Shown: positions 22,149 through 32,767 of the stretch, piece by piece
Layout: each line of letters opens with the position of its first letter
Numbering within the stretch: the stretch's first letter is position 1
DNA from: Atopsyche davidsoni
Taxonomy: Eukaryota; Arthropoda; Insecta; Trichoptera; Hydrobiosidae
Direction: 5' to 3'
NCBI GenBank assembly: GCA_022113835.1
Contig: JAILWY010000027.1
Location: forward strand, 12,526,501-12,590,500
Length of the DNA stretch: 64,000 nt
The notes under the pieces: model-generated
Told to the model about the DNA's origin: nothing
The model's input: the letters and a program-made list of their open reading frames with translations, nothing else
The model's database searches: none
Translations under genes and position numbers: made by a program

Positions 22149-22692
22149 TAGGTGTCCAAAAAGAGTATCGGGTTTTAGTGACCGTTATTGCAATATGCTG
22201 CGTACATTTTTGGGCCCAGAGTTGAAGGAGTTTCAAGGTTTCAACTCAAAAACCTGGTTCCAACAAGACTCCACCACTTGTCATACATCCAATCAATCAA
22301 TTGAAGCTGTTAACGAATTATTCCTTAATAAGGTCATTTCACGTAGAGGTAACATCATTTGGCCTCCCAGAAGTCCCAACCTTAGCCCTCTTGACTATTT
22401 CGTATGGGGATACCTTAAAAGTAGGGTTTATGAGAATAATCCGACAAATCTAACGGAATTGAAACAAAACATCAGGTCAGAAATGGCAGCAATAGCGAGG
22501 GCTATGTGTCAGCGTGTTATCAACAATCTTCGTTCCAGATGTTATCCAACGGTCCCCATTTGGATAACATCATCTTTGCGAAATAATTTTCCATTTTGTA
22601 TTCTTATAATCAACAATAAAAAAATACTCGATTACTAGTAGTTTTTGTCTTACTGAACTAACAAATACCCGATACTCTCTTTGGACACACTG
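22149..22692 (+). mobile_element. Internally deleted Tc1/mariner-like element, copy 1
   Basis: The left end AGGTGTCCAAAAAGAGTATC and the right end (complement) CAGTGTGTCCAAAGAGAGTA are terminal inverted repeats. TA-rich DNA lies on both sides, consistent with the TA target preference of this superfamily. The 544-bp element retains only the C-terminal third of the transposase. Confidence 0.8.
22195..22638 (+). pseudogene. C-terminal Tc1/mariner-like transposase fragment
   Basis: The frame contains LRTFLGPEL, WFQQDSTTCHTSNQS, VISRRGNIIWPPRSPNLSPL, DYFVWGYLKSRVY and an open run to a stop at 22636-22638. W-F-Q-Q-D carries the second catalytic aspartate and L-D-Y-F-V-W-G the third; I count 41 residues between them, a wider spacing than the 34 of classical mariner. 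Element DNA supplies no start codon region, DNA-binding domain or first aspartate, so it is inactive. It is otherwise open and better preserved than the 40.7-kb copy. Confidence 0.85.
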
Positions 22693-22699
22693 TATATAT

Positions 22700-25600
22700 A
22701 TATATATATATTTTCTTCGAAAGTTTGAATTTAAATAAACACTTCTAACACATGTTATGTGAAATACTTATGTGTAAAGGCCTCTTAAGCAATACCCATT
22801 CAAGCTCTCAGTGTCTGAAGTAAGCCGCGGCTGTTAATTTAAGATGGATTAGGACAGAATTAGACTGAATGAAAGTTGTTCCTTTGCGGTGTGAGCAGTG
22901 CGACGAATGCGAGACGCACGCTTCTATTTAGATCGGAGCCCCCTTCATTACGCTTAGCAAATTAGTAAATGGATCTCCTCTTTGGGACCTCCCCGCAAAC
23001 TACTGCTGCCTGCAAAAAGCAGGAGCTGTTAACCTAAGCCGAAGTAAAAATCAACCTGTTTTATTTTTATCTATAATAAACTCTTTGAGAGAAAGTGAAC
23101 ATGAAAATAATTTAAAACAATATAAAAATATATAAATTTGATGAATCTTGTATTGTGTCCATGTTTAGTTTTTTTTGTTGTTTTACGGCTGATTACAAAA
23201 TTACACGCTGCTTTTTCATAAGCATTTATCTTCTAGAATATTTATAGTGGTTACTGAATTGAAAAAACATATAATACTTTACCGGAAATCAGAAACAGGA
23301 CACCGTTGTTTGCATGCAAATATGTAAACTTCTAATCTTGTGTTTAACAGTTAACTTATATGTTTTTTTTTTAAATAACATTTATTTTTAGCTTTTGTTA
23401 AAAAGCACCAATTGCAGTTTAATAATTGAAAAAACCACAATATGTACTGAACCAAATATCATATTTTTACTTTGTATATATTACATGTTGCAAATTCATT
23501 TGAGGGAAATCGTAGTTTATATATTTTGTTGCCAAATATAAAAAATTTAAAGTTCAAGATGAAAAAAATAATATTACGATAATGCATTTTCCTTGTTAGC
23601 GCCGTAATAGCCTATAGAAGAAGAAGAAGTATCAAAGGCATCTTCGATTCCTCTGATCCTCAGACCTCAGATAGGCTGATCTTCGGGGGTCTTTGTTTCA
23701 GAGTCGAAACATTCGAGACCCAAGTCGGTCGCCGCAAAGTGAAAAGTTTCCCATCCGATTGGGCCACGGGGAGGGTATAATCCCTTAAGTTTTTTTTTTC
23801 TCAAAGTATTTTGAGGCATCTCAAGCTTTCAGGATCTTAACCATAATGTCAGTTGATATTGATTAATATTTGTTTAGCAAAGTTGGAACTTTTTCAAGTT
23901 ACGATTGTACATTCAATAATTCCGCATTAGAAAAGTATTCTAAAGTTAGATTTTCTTAGTTTGGTTTTGTTTATTTTTTATTGCAATGATTTTTTATGAA
24001 TCTCTTAATAATTATAATATTATTAAAATATTCCATTGACAACTAATGCTCTACGTTACAGTACCTTCCATCCCTTTTCCTTTTTTACCAACATTTATAA
24101 ATAAAATAACTTAATACCTACGTTTTGATATTAAGTACTCAAGTTAATTTATTGTTTTTCTAGACATTCAAAGTTTAATAAATGTATATAATTAGATATA
24201 TCAATCATTTTTGTCGATTTTTAAAAGCTGTAAAAATAAATTGACGCCATTATTTTAACTTCTTCAAATCTCAATACAATGTATAGCATATTTCTAAACT
24301 TTAACATTTTCTTCAAATACTTATTTCATTTATTACATTCCACGAATAACGAAATAAAAGGAAAACTGAATTTATGCAGATAAAAAAATATGCCTTCATT
24401 CAGATGTATTCATTTTCCTGAATACATAAAAATTATGATCGCTTAAAAATTTGTCTCCATCGTATTCCAGCGTTTTGAGGGGCAAATATGGCGTATTTAA
24501 CGCATTTCCAAATTCGGAGGGCGAAAAAAATTACCCTTATTTGTCGTAATTCGAATTTCGACCTGAAAAAAAATCCCGGGCCGGAAGCGCGGGGTCCAAA
24601 TTAATTGCGCCCCAACCCCCATTTTATTAAATGGCGGATTTTAATACAATTTCGTAGAGTGTAATAGGCGATTATTCAGCTGTTTCAGGCTGTGGGGGTT
24701 TATAATTCAGCGCGAGAGAAATCGCAGCGTTTAAAATGCGCTAATAGTAGTCGTCGGGGGAGTTTTTCATTATAATCATGGAATTACTGATGATTTAGAT
24801 TGGTTTAATGCACAATAATGATAATTCTATATACCGTCAATAATACTTAAGAAAATATTGTTATGCCTTTAAATAAATTTAAGCATCTCTCATATGTTAT
24901 TGATTGCGACTTATCCATCTATATATACAAGCATTCTAAGAAACGTTAGAACAAATAATTAAGATTTTATTTTTATACTTAGTAAGCAATTTTGTTTACT
25001 AAGTATAAAAAAAACCAATATAATACGCAAATTTCTATAAAACAAGAAACAAAACGCTTTTATTTGATTGCTCATATATATCGTAGGAAAGCAATGTTTG
25101 GACAACTGAAATATTCATATATGTATACTACTCTGCAGGCGTTTTTTTTTTCAAATCTCTTTATAAATATTTTTGTCAACTTATTGCATGCCAAAACGGC
25201 AAATACAATTTTTTATATTTTAAAAAAATATTTAAAAATTAAATGAATAATGGTAAAGTTTCTGAATCACTCTGTAGAGCTCGTTTAATGGTGTGGATAC
25301 TTCATAACGTTCTAGAGTTACGTCATTTGTAACTTACCTTAATGCAAGAGAGTATTCAGTAAATTTTTCTTAGAATAATTTAGATGATGTCTAAAAAGAA
25401 CGAGACACGGTCCTTCTAATATTCATTTAATGTGAATTGATTTCTCTTAAATTATTTTACTATAAGTGAAAAGTGAAAAGTCTTAAACTTCCCTTTAGCC
25501 TTGGCTCAATCAATAATTTTGATTCTTTTTAAGTTTTTACTCTAGCAACCTACTCACATGTACCAATCATATTTTTTAAACCTAAATTTACAATTTTAAT

Positions 25601-26150
25601 TTAAAAGAATATATTTCATTATTAACTGTTAAATATATATTCAAATCATTTATTATTATAAAGTATTACATACAATGGAAATATGCTATCCAGTATCAAA
25701 TCTCGCTTATTCAAATTGACTTCCCGGATTACTTTAATACCCATGCTGTTGCAGCAATCAAAACAGATTATGTTTTGTGCAACCGAAACCAAAGCTAACC
25801 AACCTTACCCTACTACCTGTATAGGAGTTCTCATCTGCATATTAATACATGCAATTCTACTCTGAATATGCGCAAGTCGCTCTTACTATAATTCTGCATG
25901 ACATATCACACCCTTAAAATTGTTAGGAAAATATTTAATTATATTATTAAAAGTTAAAAAAAAATAATTTTATCTCATCGTGGTTTGATTTTGGTCACAA
26001 TGAATGAACACCTATAAATATTATTAAAAACAAAATTCACCTTGAATAATCTTCAAAACCTTTGTGTTCGGTTAACCGAACACCAATATCTGATGCACGT
26101 TTGTTTGCGTTTCGTTGATCCGTGTTGTATGTTTATATTTCAGATTATTT
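22700..26150. other. Non-coding, with unexplained mixed-composition patches
   Basis: Patches at 22820-23040, 23630-23790 (CAGATAGGCTGATCTTCGGG) and 24470-24780 (ATGGCGGATTTTAATAC, several TAAT cores and TTAATTGCGCCCC) could be conserved regulatory DNA. No exon was recognised. Confidence 0.35.
24970..25011. repeat. Perfect 16-bp-arm inverted repeat
   Basis: TTTTTATACTTAGTAA (24970-24985) and TTACTAAGTATAAAAA (24996-25011) around a 10-bp spacer. Confidence 0.95.
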
Positions 26151-26154
26151 CAGA

Positions 26155-26405
26155 TTTTCACATTATCAAACAGAGGCACTCTATTGTGGAAAATCACTCA
26201 AGAAATTAAAGAAATTCAATATTTTTGACCGAGAGTACTTGGTGGAATTCTATTTCAATATTTTTGAGTAAAATACTTGAGTGATTTTCCACATGTTCTT
26301 TTTTATTTGTGACCGGTTTCGCCATCACTAACTTTCGCGAAACAAGTCACAAATAAAAACGAACATGTGGAATATCATTTAAGTATTTTATTTTAAAAAA
26401 TATAT
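26155..26405. repeat. Repeat family B, copy 3, folded back
   Basis: TGTGGAAAATCACTCAAG (about 26187) and its complement CTTGAGTGATTTTCCACA (about 26276) flank the GAGAGTACTTGGTGGAATTC block. A second GAACATGTGGAATATCA follows near 26360. Three partial units in alternating orientation suggest nested or rearranged insertions. The hammerhead-like core on the minus strand near 26310-26330 is interrupted after GGCGAAACCGGTC. Confidence 0.65.
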
Positions 26406-26474
26406 ATATAACTCAGTAATTGGCACGGTGAAATATTAATACAAAAAAACGTAACAATCGTATGAGCTTGGCCT

Positions 26475-27350
26475 GGCATCCGGTTCGTGGCATACAGGGT
26501 GTTTGATAACCGGTTCAGGTTAAGCGGTTTGCACTCCGCCGGTTCCGGTTCGCCTACCGTCTGTCACAAATTGGTGTTTAAACAAACCGGTAAGAGCCCT
26601 CGCGTCAGAAACAGCTTTGACTGTCGCGTTTCTCTGTTGACTGAAAATTTCCGATGGCAACACACTGAAATTCCTGTGAAAACCACCCCTTTACGCGTAC
26701 ACGCAAAAACTTTTTCTCGGAAATATATTTAACACAACGTCAATATCAATTTTTTTATCCACGACTGACTGGTTTAATTTGTTGTATGTTATTTTATTTT
26801 AAGATTTTGTTCGTATTTTTTTTTCTTTTTAAAGGTTTCTTCAGACTGTCTATTATAGACAAAAATGCAACAAATCGTTATCGTTATTTTTTTCCACTTT
26901 TATGAATTTAAACAACGCATCCATGGTTTGTGTTAATAACAATATAATGGCGCAATAAATGATATCATTCAAATATCAACTCAATTACAAACAAAATAAG
27001 GTTACAATTTATGTTTATTTTTTTACGTCATGCGTTTTACAAAAAGTGTTTTTTTAATTGAGCTTAAAAGCTTATTTTGCTTCAAATGCTTTTTTTTCCA
27101 TTTTCTAATCGGCAAGCTCTACGTTAGAACTGTGTGCATCTGCAAGAAGATTTCCGCTGCACGAAACAGCTAAAACGCCGGTTATAAACTGCATCCCTTG
27201 CAAAAGCTTTGACCGGCGCATTAACCCATATGGCTGGGCTTTCACAAAGGCTTACCCACCCTACAATTTAGGGGTGGACACTGACACCATACCGCGGGAA
27301 GTGGCAGGCGCATATCCGGTTTTGCACGCGGTGACCTTATCCGGTAGGTG
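26475..27350. promoter_or_regulatory. Cluster of CCGGTT-type motifs (possible Grainyhead sites)
   Basis: CCGGTT or its complement appears at about 26480, 26510 (AACCGGTT), 26539 and 26544 (CCGGTTCCGGTT), 26585 (AAACCGG), 27178, 27316 and 27334. Grainyhead-family factors bind AACCGGTT-like sites. The spacing is concentrated at 26475-26590. No coding exon is recognised in this stretch. Confidence 0.3.
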
Positions 27351-27359
27351 CAACGTTTC

Positions 27360-30045
27360 GAGTATTTTATAAATACAATGACCTTTTTATAAATATAGAA
27401 CTATGCCAACAAACCAAAGTTAACACTGATTGCGGTTTTGAATTATTCAAAAAAAAAAAAAAGTTTATCCTGTGGTGGATATTCATTCTTCAGTTAGAGT
27501 ATAAATTAAATATCTAGATAATTTCAATCATATACTTGTTACTAACTCAATAGATATAATTTTCGTCTTGCTCGTGTATTAAGTGCGCGTCGTTTGCGAT
27601 CTTGTAGAAGTTCTGGTGTTCGGAACATTCCCGTGTGTAATGAGTTTCTCTAAAGTCGTCTTTTTAACGCCATAGTCAAAGAAATGGAGTGTTTTCTGGA
27701 GACGACGTTTTCGTTCTCAATTCTAAGAAAATTTACCCAAATTTAGATCAAAAAATTCTCCAACATTTACTGTTTTTACTGATCTTGAAGATTTATGTCT
27801 CAAAAGCGGATTGTTTTATTTTAAATATAAATATATCAATATAGGCTTACACCTGTTGCTGTTGTAAAAAAAAACCTGAATCTTAGTTTTAATGCGAACC
27901 ATTATAACATTTTAGATTTTTTGTTTTGCTATGGATAACATGGTAATTATCATATTTACTTTAGATTGTACAGTGGTTTTTTCTACATTTTAAATGTTTT
28001 GAGTTTTATTATTTAATAATAAAATAAGTACCTCATGGTATATCAAATTTATTTTCGGTCTTAACTTAAAAAAAGTATGAAACTAGAGGTGAATATTTTA
28101 TTCATTGATGATGATGATGAATTCTTTATTATTGTATTAATTTTTATTTAATTTAATGATGACAAATGAAAAGTTTTTCACGTAGCGACTGCACTGTACC
28201 AGGTGCAACACAATTCCTGAAAAAGAACTCTCCCGGGGCAGAAGTTGGAAGAGCACTTGTTAACATGCTCCCTTACTCTCTCAGCCCTGCTCCTCCTCGC
28301 CGACTTGCTGACTTCCCCGTCCTCCCCAGCCTTATGCGAGGCATTATACAATATTCCCCATTTTGTTTAACAGCCTCCCTTGCTTTAGTTTTTCATTGCA
28401 TTGTACTATTGCATCCCTAAGGTATGCACAAAACATGTTGCAGTTTTGAAAAGTTTTGCATTTTTTTTTGTCCACTCTTTTATACATGCTATAATTTTAC
28501 ATACAACCTTATATATTTTTTTAACTAATCATTTAATTTAGAAGCACAAGTTGCATATTTCAATTCTTATAATATAATAATAATTTTATAATATTTATCT
28601 TCTGCTTAAGAAGTGCTTAATCAGACGAAAACTTTTTTTATTATATTATATATGTTACTAGAATTCAGAGAGATAGCTTTTCATGTTAGAAATAAGAAAT
28701 CAATTTATTTTTGTACGTTTACAAGAAGTCTTTTTGTACTGCGCGGTCTATTCTTTGAAAAAAAATACACATTCTATCAAAAAATAACATGTGCTTGTAC
28801 GTTAGATAAGTAAAGCAAAAGAAATCACAAGCTTTGAAAAAAAATCAATCTACTATTATATTTTCCGATTGTTTAATTAGTGTCTAAAATTTTATTATAG
28901 TATTATTACTAAAAACTAATAATTAAAATATACCAATAAAAACCAAGCCTTGCAAGAACGGAATAAAACGTTTGAAAAAATGTAATTTCATGGCTAAAAA
29001 AAAAAAAACTGGTTTTGTTTGTACTGACTTCGTTTGCTTCTATTCTAGCTGAAGTCTTGCGCTCCAATACAGTGAACATTCCCAGCTTATTAAGCTAAAG
29101 GGTAGGTATTTTCTACAGTTGTTTGCGTAACTAATGACAGAGTTTTCCGGAAACAAATCTCTTTTGTTGGAAAAGCCGGGGCTAAATACATCAGCGGAAG
29201 CAGTCGCGCCCGGCGCCTTTTGCTCTTAGCGCCCAACTTCAAATCCTTATTTCAATACAGCCTTAGACTTATTTGTAAATCATACAAATATCTATATGAC
29301 AGAAAATTATCAAATTATATATTTTTTAAATAATACAAAATAAATAAATATTTTTGACATTTTAAAATAACCTATAGATATTATTGATATAAAAATCAAT
29401 GATTAACAAAAATAATTTGATGAATTCGCATTTGTTTTATTTATTTTGTTTTATTCAGGAATTTTTAATCATGTATGTTTATTTGAAAAACGTTATTATT
29501 TAAGATATTTTTTTTAGTACATTATTGTATTTTTGTAGCATGTATAATCTAAGCTGACTCTAAGAATAGGTGAGAGCTACTGCCTATTTTAGTACATTTC
29601 AGGTCACCGGTTCCCTCACTGGGTCGTTCATTATAAACGATGCAGACTTGCGCCGAGTTGGCATTTCCATACAAGCATCTAGCAGCTTTAATACAGTTCT
29701 ATGTCACGAGACAGAAAGTATGTGTTTTGTTTGGTTCAAAGTACACAAATTAAGGCCGAGAATTTTTATTTATGTTATTACCATTGTAATTTTAAGCAAA
29801 AATACATTTTTGTTTTTTTTGCACATTATCAAGTGCTGTCCAAACAAGTAAATGAAAGAAAAATTGATGATTTAATTATCGATGAATATTTATATTAAAA
29901 AATATTTGATATCTTAAATTTAGCCGCGAAAAAAGTATATAAATATATTATATATAGATTGCTGAATTATTCTTGGATGAATATCACTTCGCATTACTGT
30001 ACTTGCGAGATTTATCAAAGCCTAGTAGTACCGTACTAACTTTTA
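27360..30045. other. AT-rich non-coding DNA
   Basis: A GC-richer frame at 28166-28420 (MKSFSRSDCTVPGATQ) has no recognised domain. Small GAT repeats lie near 28105. Confidence 0.4.
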
Positions 30046-30049
30046 TTTA

Positions 30050-30385
30050 TTTTTGTTGAGGGAAAAGGCATTTGATTGGTGAATATCCATTATTATAATA
30101 ATAAAATTATTATTATTATTTATTGATTATTAATCTTCAACACAAAAAAAAATTAGTCCATAAACTTAACTAATTTTATAACCCTCATCTAATTTTGTCA
30201 AATTTTTATTGTTGCCGGTATCCTGTTAGTTGTATTTAAGCATATGTTATTTGTATATTTTGCTAGTTTAGTTATGCATCTGATAATGACCTAGTCTTTT
30301 TGGTCGAAACTAGTCATGCAAAAAATATAATAAACTCAAAGTTAAGACAAAATACAAAGCTATTTTTATTATTATAACTTTTATT
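30050..30385 (+). mobile_element. Penelope-like terminal repeat, family A copy 2
   Basis: It opens with TTGTTGAGGGAAAAGGCATT and TGATTGGTGAATATCC, the shared family block. After AT-rich DNA comes the hammerhead region at 30265-30336, then AAGACAAAATACAAAGCTAT. The block and the ribozyme are in the same orientation here, whereas in copies 1 and 3 they face opposite ways, so this copy is rearranged or carries a different part of the element. Confidence 0.65.
30265..30336 (+). ncRNA. Type I hammerhead ribozyme, decayed core (copy A2)
   Basis: AGTTTA pairs with TAAACT, TGCAT (30275-30279) with ATGCA (30316-30320), and GACC with GGTC. The GAAAC box (30306-30310), UA loop and GTC are all intact. 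The CTGATGA box reads CTGATAA (30280-30286), altering the position equivalent to catalytic G8. The extra T before stem II is again present. The lesion differs from that in copy A1, so the ancestral sequence probably had both boxes intact. Confidence 0.7.
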
Positions 30386-30389
30386 TAAA

Positions 30390-31360
30390 TGCAAAAATAT
30401 AGCATTTAAATTAACACGGAAATTTCAGTCAGCATATTGTTCACACCAACACTATACTAATGAAATAAATACGTAATTTGCATGCATTACGAATGATTGA
30501 GATCTCTATCACATCCCCCTTTCTGGGGGTGATGTGTTCTCGCGTAGGGGGTAGTAGCTCCGCGGCCCCGGCCATAAATATCCCTCGGTATGTGCCTTAA
30601 GGCACCATTACAAAAATCCAACTGTTTGAATAATTTACATGGATTTTAAATCCACCGATATTATCAGCCGTGATGGATTGAAGTGGCGACAAACGCGCTG
30701 TTTGTTATTTCTGTAATTTGTCGGTCTGCTTATTTTATAATTTGATTTGTTTCTTTAACCTGCAAACATTTTTAAAATATATTAAATTATAATCACTGTT
30801 TTAATTATATATATATATATATTTGCGAATCTTTGCTCTGATCTTGTAGGTGATGATATTTGTTTTATATTTTATATTAATCCAAAAACATAAATACCAA
30901 ATACCTTAATGATAACGATAGATTTACTTTTTCAAGGACTGCTTCAGACCTAAAAGGTCAACGAGAAGCGAAAGCACTCGCAAACAAAAACTAAACCTAA
31001 ACTCTCAGCAAAAAGAAAAACTATGTTTGTTGATTAATAATAACCTTTAAATTAATATTATCACCCAAAAAGCCTCAATTTAAGTCGCCAAATTTACAAA
31101 TGCATGGAATTTGTTTGCAACATACAGAAGTCGTTAGGAAATGTTTTGAAATGAAAGCTTGTTATTAATACAAATTTATCCAGTTGAAAATGCAATTAAT
31201 TAAATTTTAAGATTCTTTTAGATAATTTACAGTAGTTCTTAAAGCTATGCCTACAATACGATATGTGGCTATCCCTTAATCCTCCGTGCAGGCTATGGGG
31301 CTCACAAGGTGTGGCTTAGGTGAAAGCGTACATGGGTTTCTCTATTTTCGTTATTGAGTT
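30390..31360. other. Non-coding DNA
   Basis: A GC patch at 30500-30700 contains the hairpin annotated separately and CCGCGGCCCCGGCC. Nothing coding was recognised. Confidence 0.4.
30507..30533. other. GC-rich hairpin
   Basis: CACATC-CCCC and GGGG-(GT)-GATGTG around TTTCT form a strong stem with a small bulge, in otherwise AT-rich DNA. It is not followed by a T-run clear enough to call a terminator. Confidence 0.4.
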
Positions 31361-31361
31361 T

Positions 31362-31472
31362 ATGTAGTAGCTAAATATCAGATAACACTAGACTTTTGTA
31401 AGGAAAGAGTTATACGAGTATATTAATGATATTGGACAGTAGCAATACGCAAACTTTTCCTTCGAATATAAA
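31362..31472 (+). repeat. Left arm of a ~110-bp inverted repeat
   Basis: It begins ATGTAGTAGCTAAATATCAG, then GACTTTTGTAAGGAAA, TATTAATGATA and CAGCAATACGC-like text. The reverse complement recurs at 31624-31732 with moderate divergence. The spacer between the arms contains a fragment shared with 58441-58500. Confidence 0.75.
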
Positions 31473-31479
31473 ACCACTA

Positions 31480-31541
31480 CATTATATATCTTCTTTATCA
31501 AGGTTCTCTCCTTGGAGGAGGTTGGCGACTATTTCACTGAG
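31480..31541 (-). repeat. Short shared fragment G, copy 1 (possible non-LTR 3' end)
   Basis: The minus strand reads GCTCAGTGAAATAGTCGCCAA, then CCTCC and AGAGAACCTTGATAAAGAAG. The same text with substitutions is at 58441-58500, where an AAGAAGATTATAATAAAATAA tail follows. Such simple A/G-rich tails are common at non-LTR retrotransposon 3' ends. No reverse transcriptase is visible. Confidence 0.5.
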
Positions 31542-31623
31542 CATATACTTGTGCTGAGCCATTGTTCATGGTTTTCTTAGGATAAAATAGTGTAGTGGGT
31601 CCTCGGATCCTTCTACACCGCAG

Positions 31624-31732
31624 ATTTATATTGCAAGGAAAAATTTGCGTATTGCTGCCGTTCCGTATCATTAATATATAATTATTTCCTTACAAAGCTC
31701 TAGCGTTAAGATCTGATATTTAGCTACTACAT
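31624..31732 (-). repeat. Right arm of the ~110-bp inverted repeat
   Basis: This is the complement of 31362-31472, with GCAATACGCAAATTTTTCC and GTAGTAGCTAAATATCAG on the minus strand. It abuts and overlaps the end of Helitron copy B, so the arm may be a piece of a longer Helitron interior. Confidence 0.75.
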
Positions 31733-31997
31733 ACTTTTTTATTTGTTCTATGGTTGTAGATATGATTTTTATCGTGAGATCCATAAGTTTTTGTTTGAAA
31801 ACTCTATCTGTCAGATCGTGTCTGTGCTGCGATGACTGACCAGGCGCTAGCAAATCTTTGATTTCCGACCAAACAGGATTGTACGTAAATGTGATGAAAA
31901 GATCATGAATGACAGTTGTGTTGTTGTGGCAGCCTGCATTATACAACGGCAACGTCAACGACACAAAGATCAGTGTTTTTTTGTTGGCAGCCTGCAT
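31671..31997 (-). pseudogene. Partial Helitron Rep N-domain
   Basis: The 108-codon frame begins MQAANKKTLIF and continues with DLFITFTYNPVWSEIKDLL and APGQSSQHRHDLTDRVFKQK, a close parallel to the conserved P-D-L-F-I-T-F-T-C-N-P-x-W-x-E-I and R-x-D-L-x-x-R-V-F-x-x-K-L block of Helitron Rep N-domains. The catalytic H-x-H and tyrosine regions are missing, so it is a fragment. It is the least broken of the three copies. Confidence 0.75.
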
Positions 31998-32265
31998 ATA
32001 CGCGAAAATGTTACTGTTCCTCTTTTGAGAAGTATTCGCTACCGCAAAATGTTGAAACTTTTGTATGGGAAATGTCGAAAATCTATTTAATTAAATAATC
32101 CGAATTTGATTATTAATTGTTTATTTTAAGTGGTCTAAAATGACCTCAGTATTATTGGCTTTCAAATGAAACCGGCTTAGGGCACATCAGTTGGATGGTT
32201 CTAAAGCCTATAGCGGCCAAACAACCGCCGGTTTTTGAGTTTGTGTTTTATATGTATAGATTTGT
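31740..32265 (-). mobile_element. Helitron-like element, copy B
   Basis: This minus-strand copy shares the 5' region AAACACAAACTCAAAAACC and the following ~500 bp with copies A and C. It ends internally, without the CTAGT 3' terminus. Beyond about 31740 the sequence passes into one arm of a separate inverted repeat (31624-31732). It ends about 10 bp before the duplicated block upstream of the CUB exon, so it lies in that gene's intron. Confidence 0.7.
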
Positions 32266-32273
32266 AGATACGT

Positions 32274-32490
32274 ATTGTTACACCGCCGAGTAGTGAGCTT
32301 GGACGGGGCTGACGTGTCCGATCTTGCCGATGATTTTTAGCTCGGTGCATGTGCACCGACCGCTGCACTATTATCTAGTCGTCAGTGATGAATTGTATGA
32401 CTCATAGTTTGGTTATTGCTACACCGCCGAGTAGTTAGCTTGGACGGCTCTGACGTGTCCGATGAATAGTAGCTCGGTGCATGTGCTCGC
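32274..32490 (+). repeat. Direct duplication just upstream of the CUB exon
   Basis: Two copies of a ~75-bp block beginning ATTG(T/C)TACACCGCCGAG lie 141 bp apart (from 32274 and from 32415). Both carry GCTTGGACGG, TGACGTGTCCGAT and AGCTCGGTGCATGTGC. The second copy ends a few dozen bases before the acceptor. The copies differ by small indels and substitutions. I see no coding in them. Confidence 0.8.
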
Positions 32491-32502
32491 CGGTGGGTGT
32501 TT

Positions 32503-32527
32503 GTGACTGACTGTGTTGTTGTTTCAG
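32503..32527 (+). other. Splice acceptor tract of the CUB exon
   Basis: A T/G-rich stretch rich in GTT and ending in TTTCAG immediately precedes the open frame. It supports intron removal here and fixes the exon start. Confidence 0.7.
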
Positions 32528-32742
32528 CTGCATGAGCGGGGACTACCTGAAGCTGTACCCGCACGTGGAGCGCGGGGAGGTGAACGAGTACAGCGAGGGC
32601 GCGGGCGCGCTGTGCGGGGGGCGCGCTGACGTGCCCGCCGCGCTCTACTCCTCGGGGCGCGCGCTCGTGCTGGAGTTCCACTCGGGCCACGCGCGCGCCA
32701 ACAGCTCCGGCTTCCTCGGCCACTTCCGCTTCATCGACCGAA
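32528..32742 (+). CDS. Internal exon encoding the C-terminal half of a CUB domain
   Basis: This is the only convincing host coding exon. A pyrimidine-rich acceptor ending TTTCAG precedes it and GTAAGT follows. The open frame starts at the second base of the exon (upstream intron phase 2) and ends one base into a codon (downstream intron phase 1), giving about 71 codons. The peptide begins CMSGDYLKLYPHVERG, then VNEYSEG, ALCGG, ALYSSGRALVLEFHSG, an NSS glycosylation sequon and GFLGHFRFIDR. This follows the CUB pattern Cys-x3-D-Y-L, Cys-Gly, S-x-x-L-x-x-x-F and G-F-x-x-x-F/Y; the first CUB cysteine and early strands must lie in an upstream exon. CUB domains are extracellular disulphide-bonded beta-sandwiches. 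The sequence recalls SOL-1/Neto-like receptor auxiliary proteins, but that assignment is from memory of the family and uncertain. Third codon positions are nearly all G or C, in sharp contrast to the surrounding DNA. Confidence 0.85.
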
Positions 32743-32748
32743 GTAAGT
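32743..32748 (+). other. Splice donor of the CUB exon (GTAAGT)
   Basis: GTAAGT follows the codons for FIDR plus one base. It is a consensus donor for the spliceosome, and the reading frame closes soon after it. Confidence 0.8.
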
Positions 32749-32767
32749 CCCTGAATTCCATTATATT

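Noticed and set aside
30507..30533. Bacterial-type intrinsic terminator
   Set aside because: The context is eukaryotic and there is no clear T-run or upstream gene.
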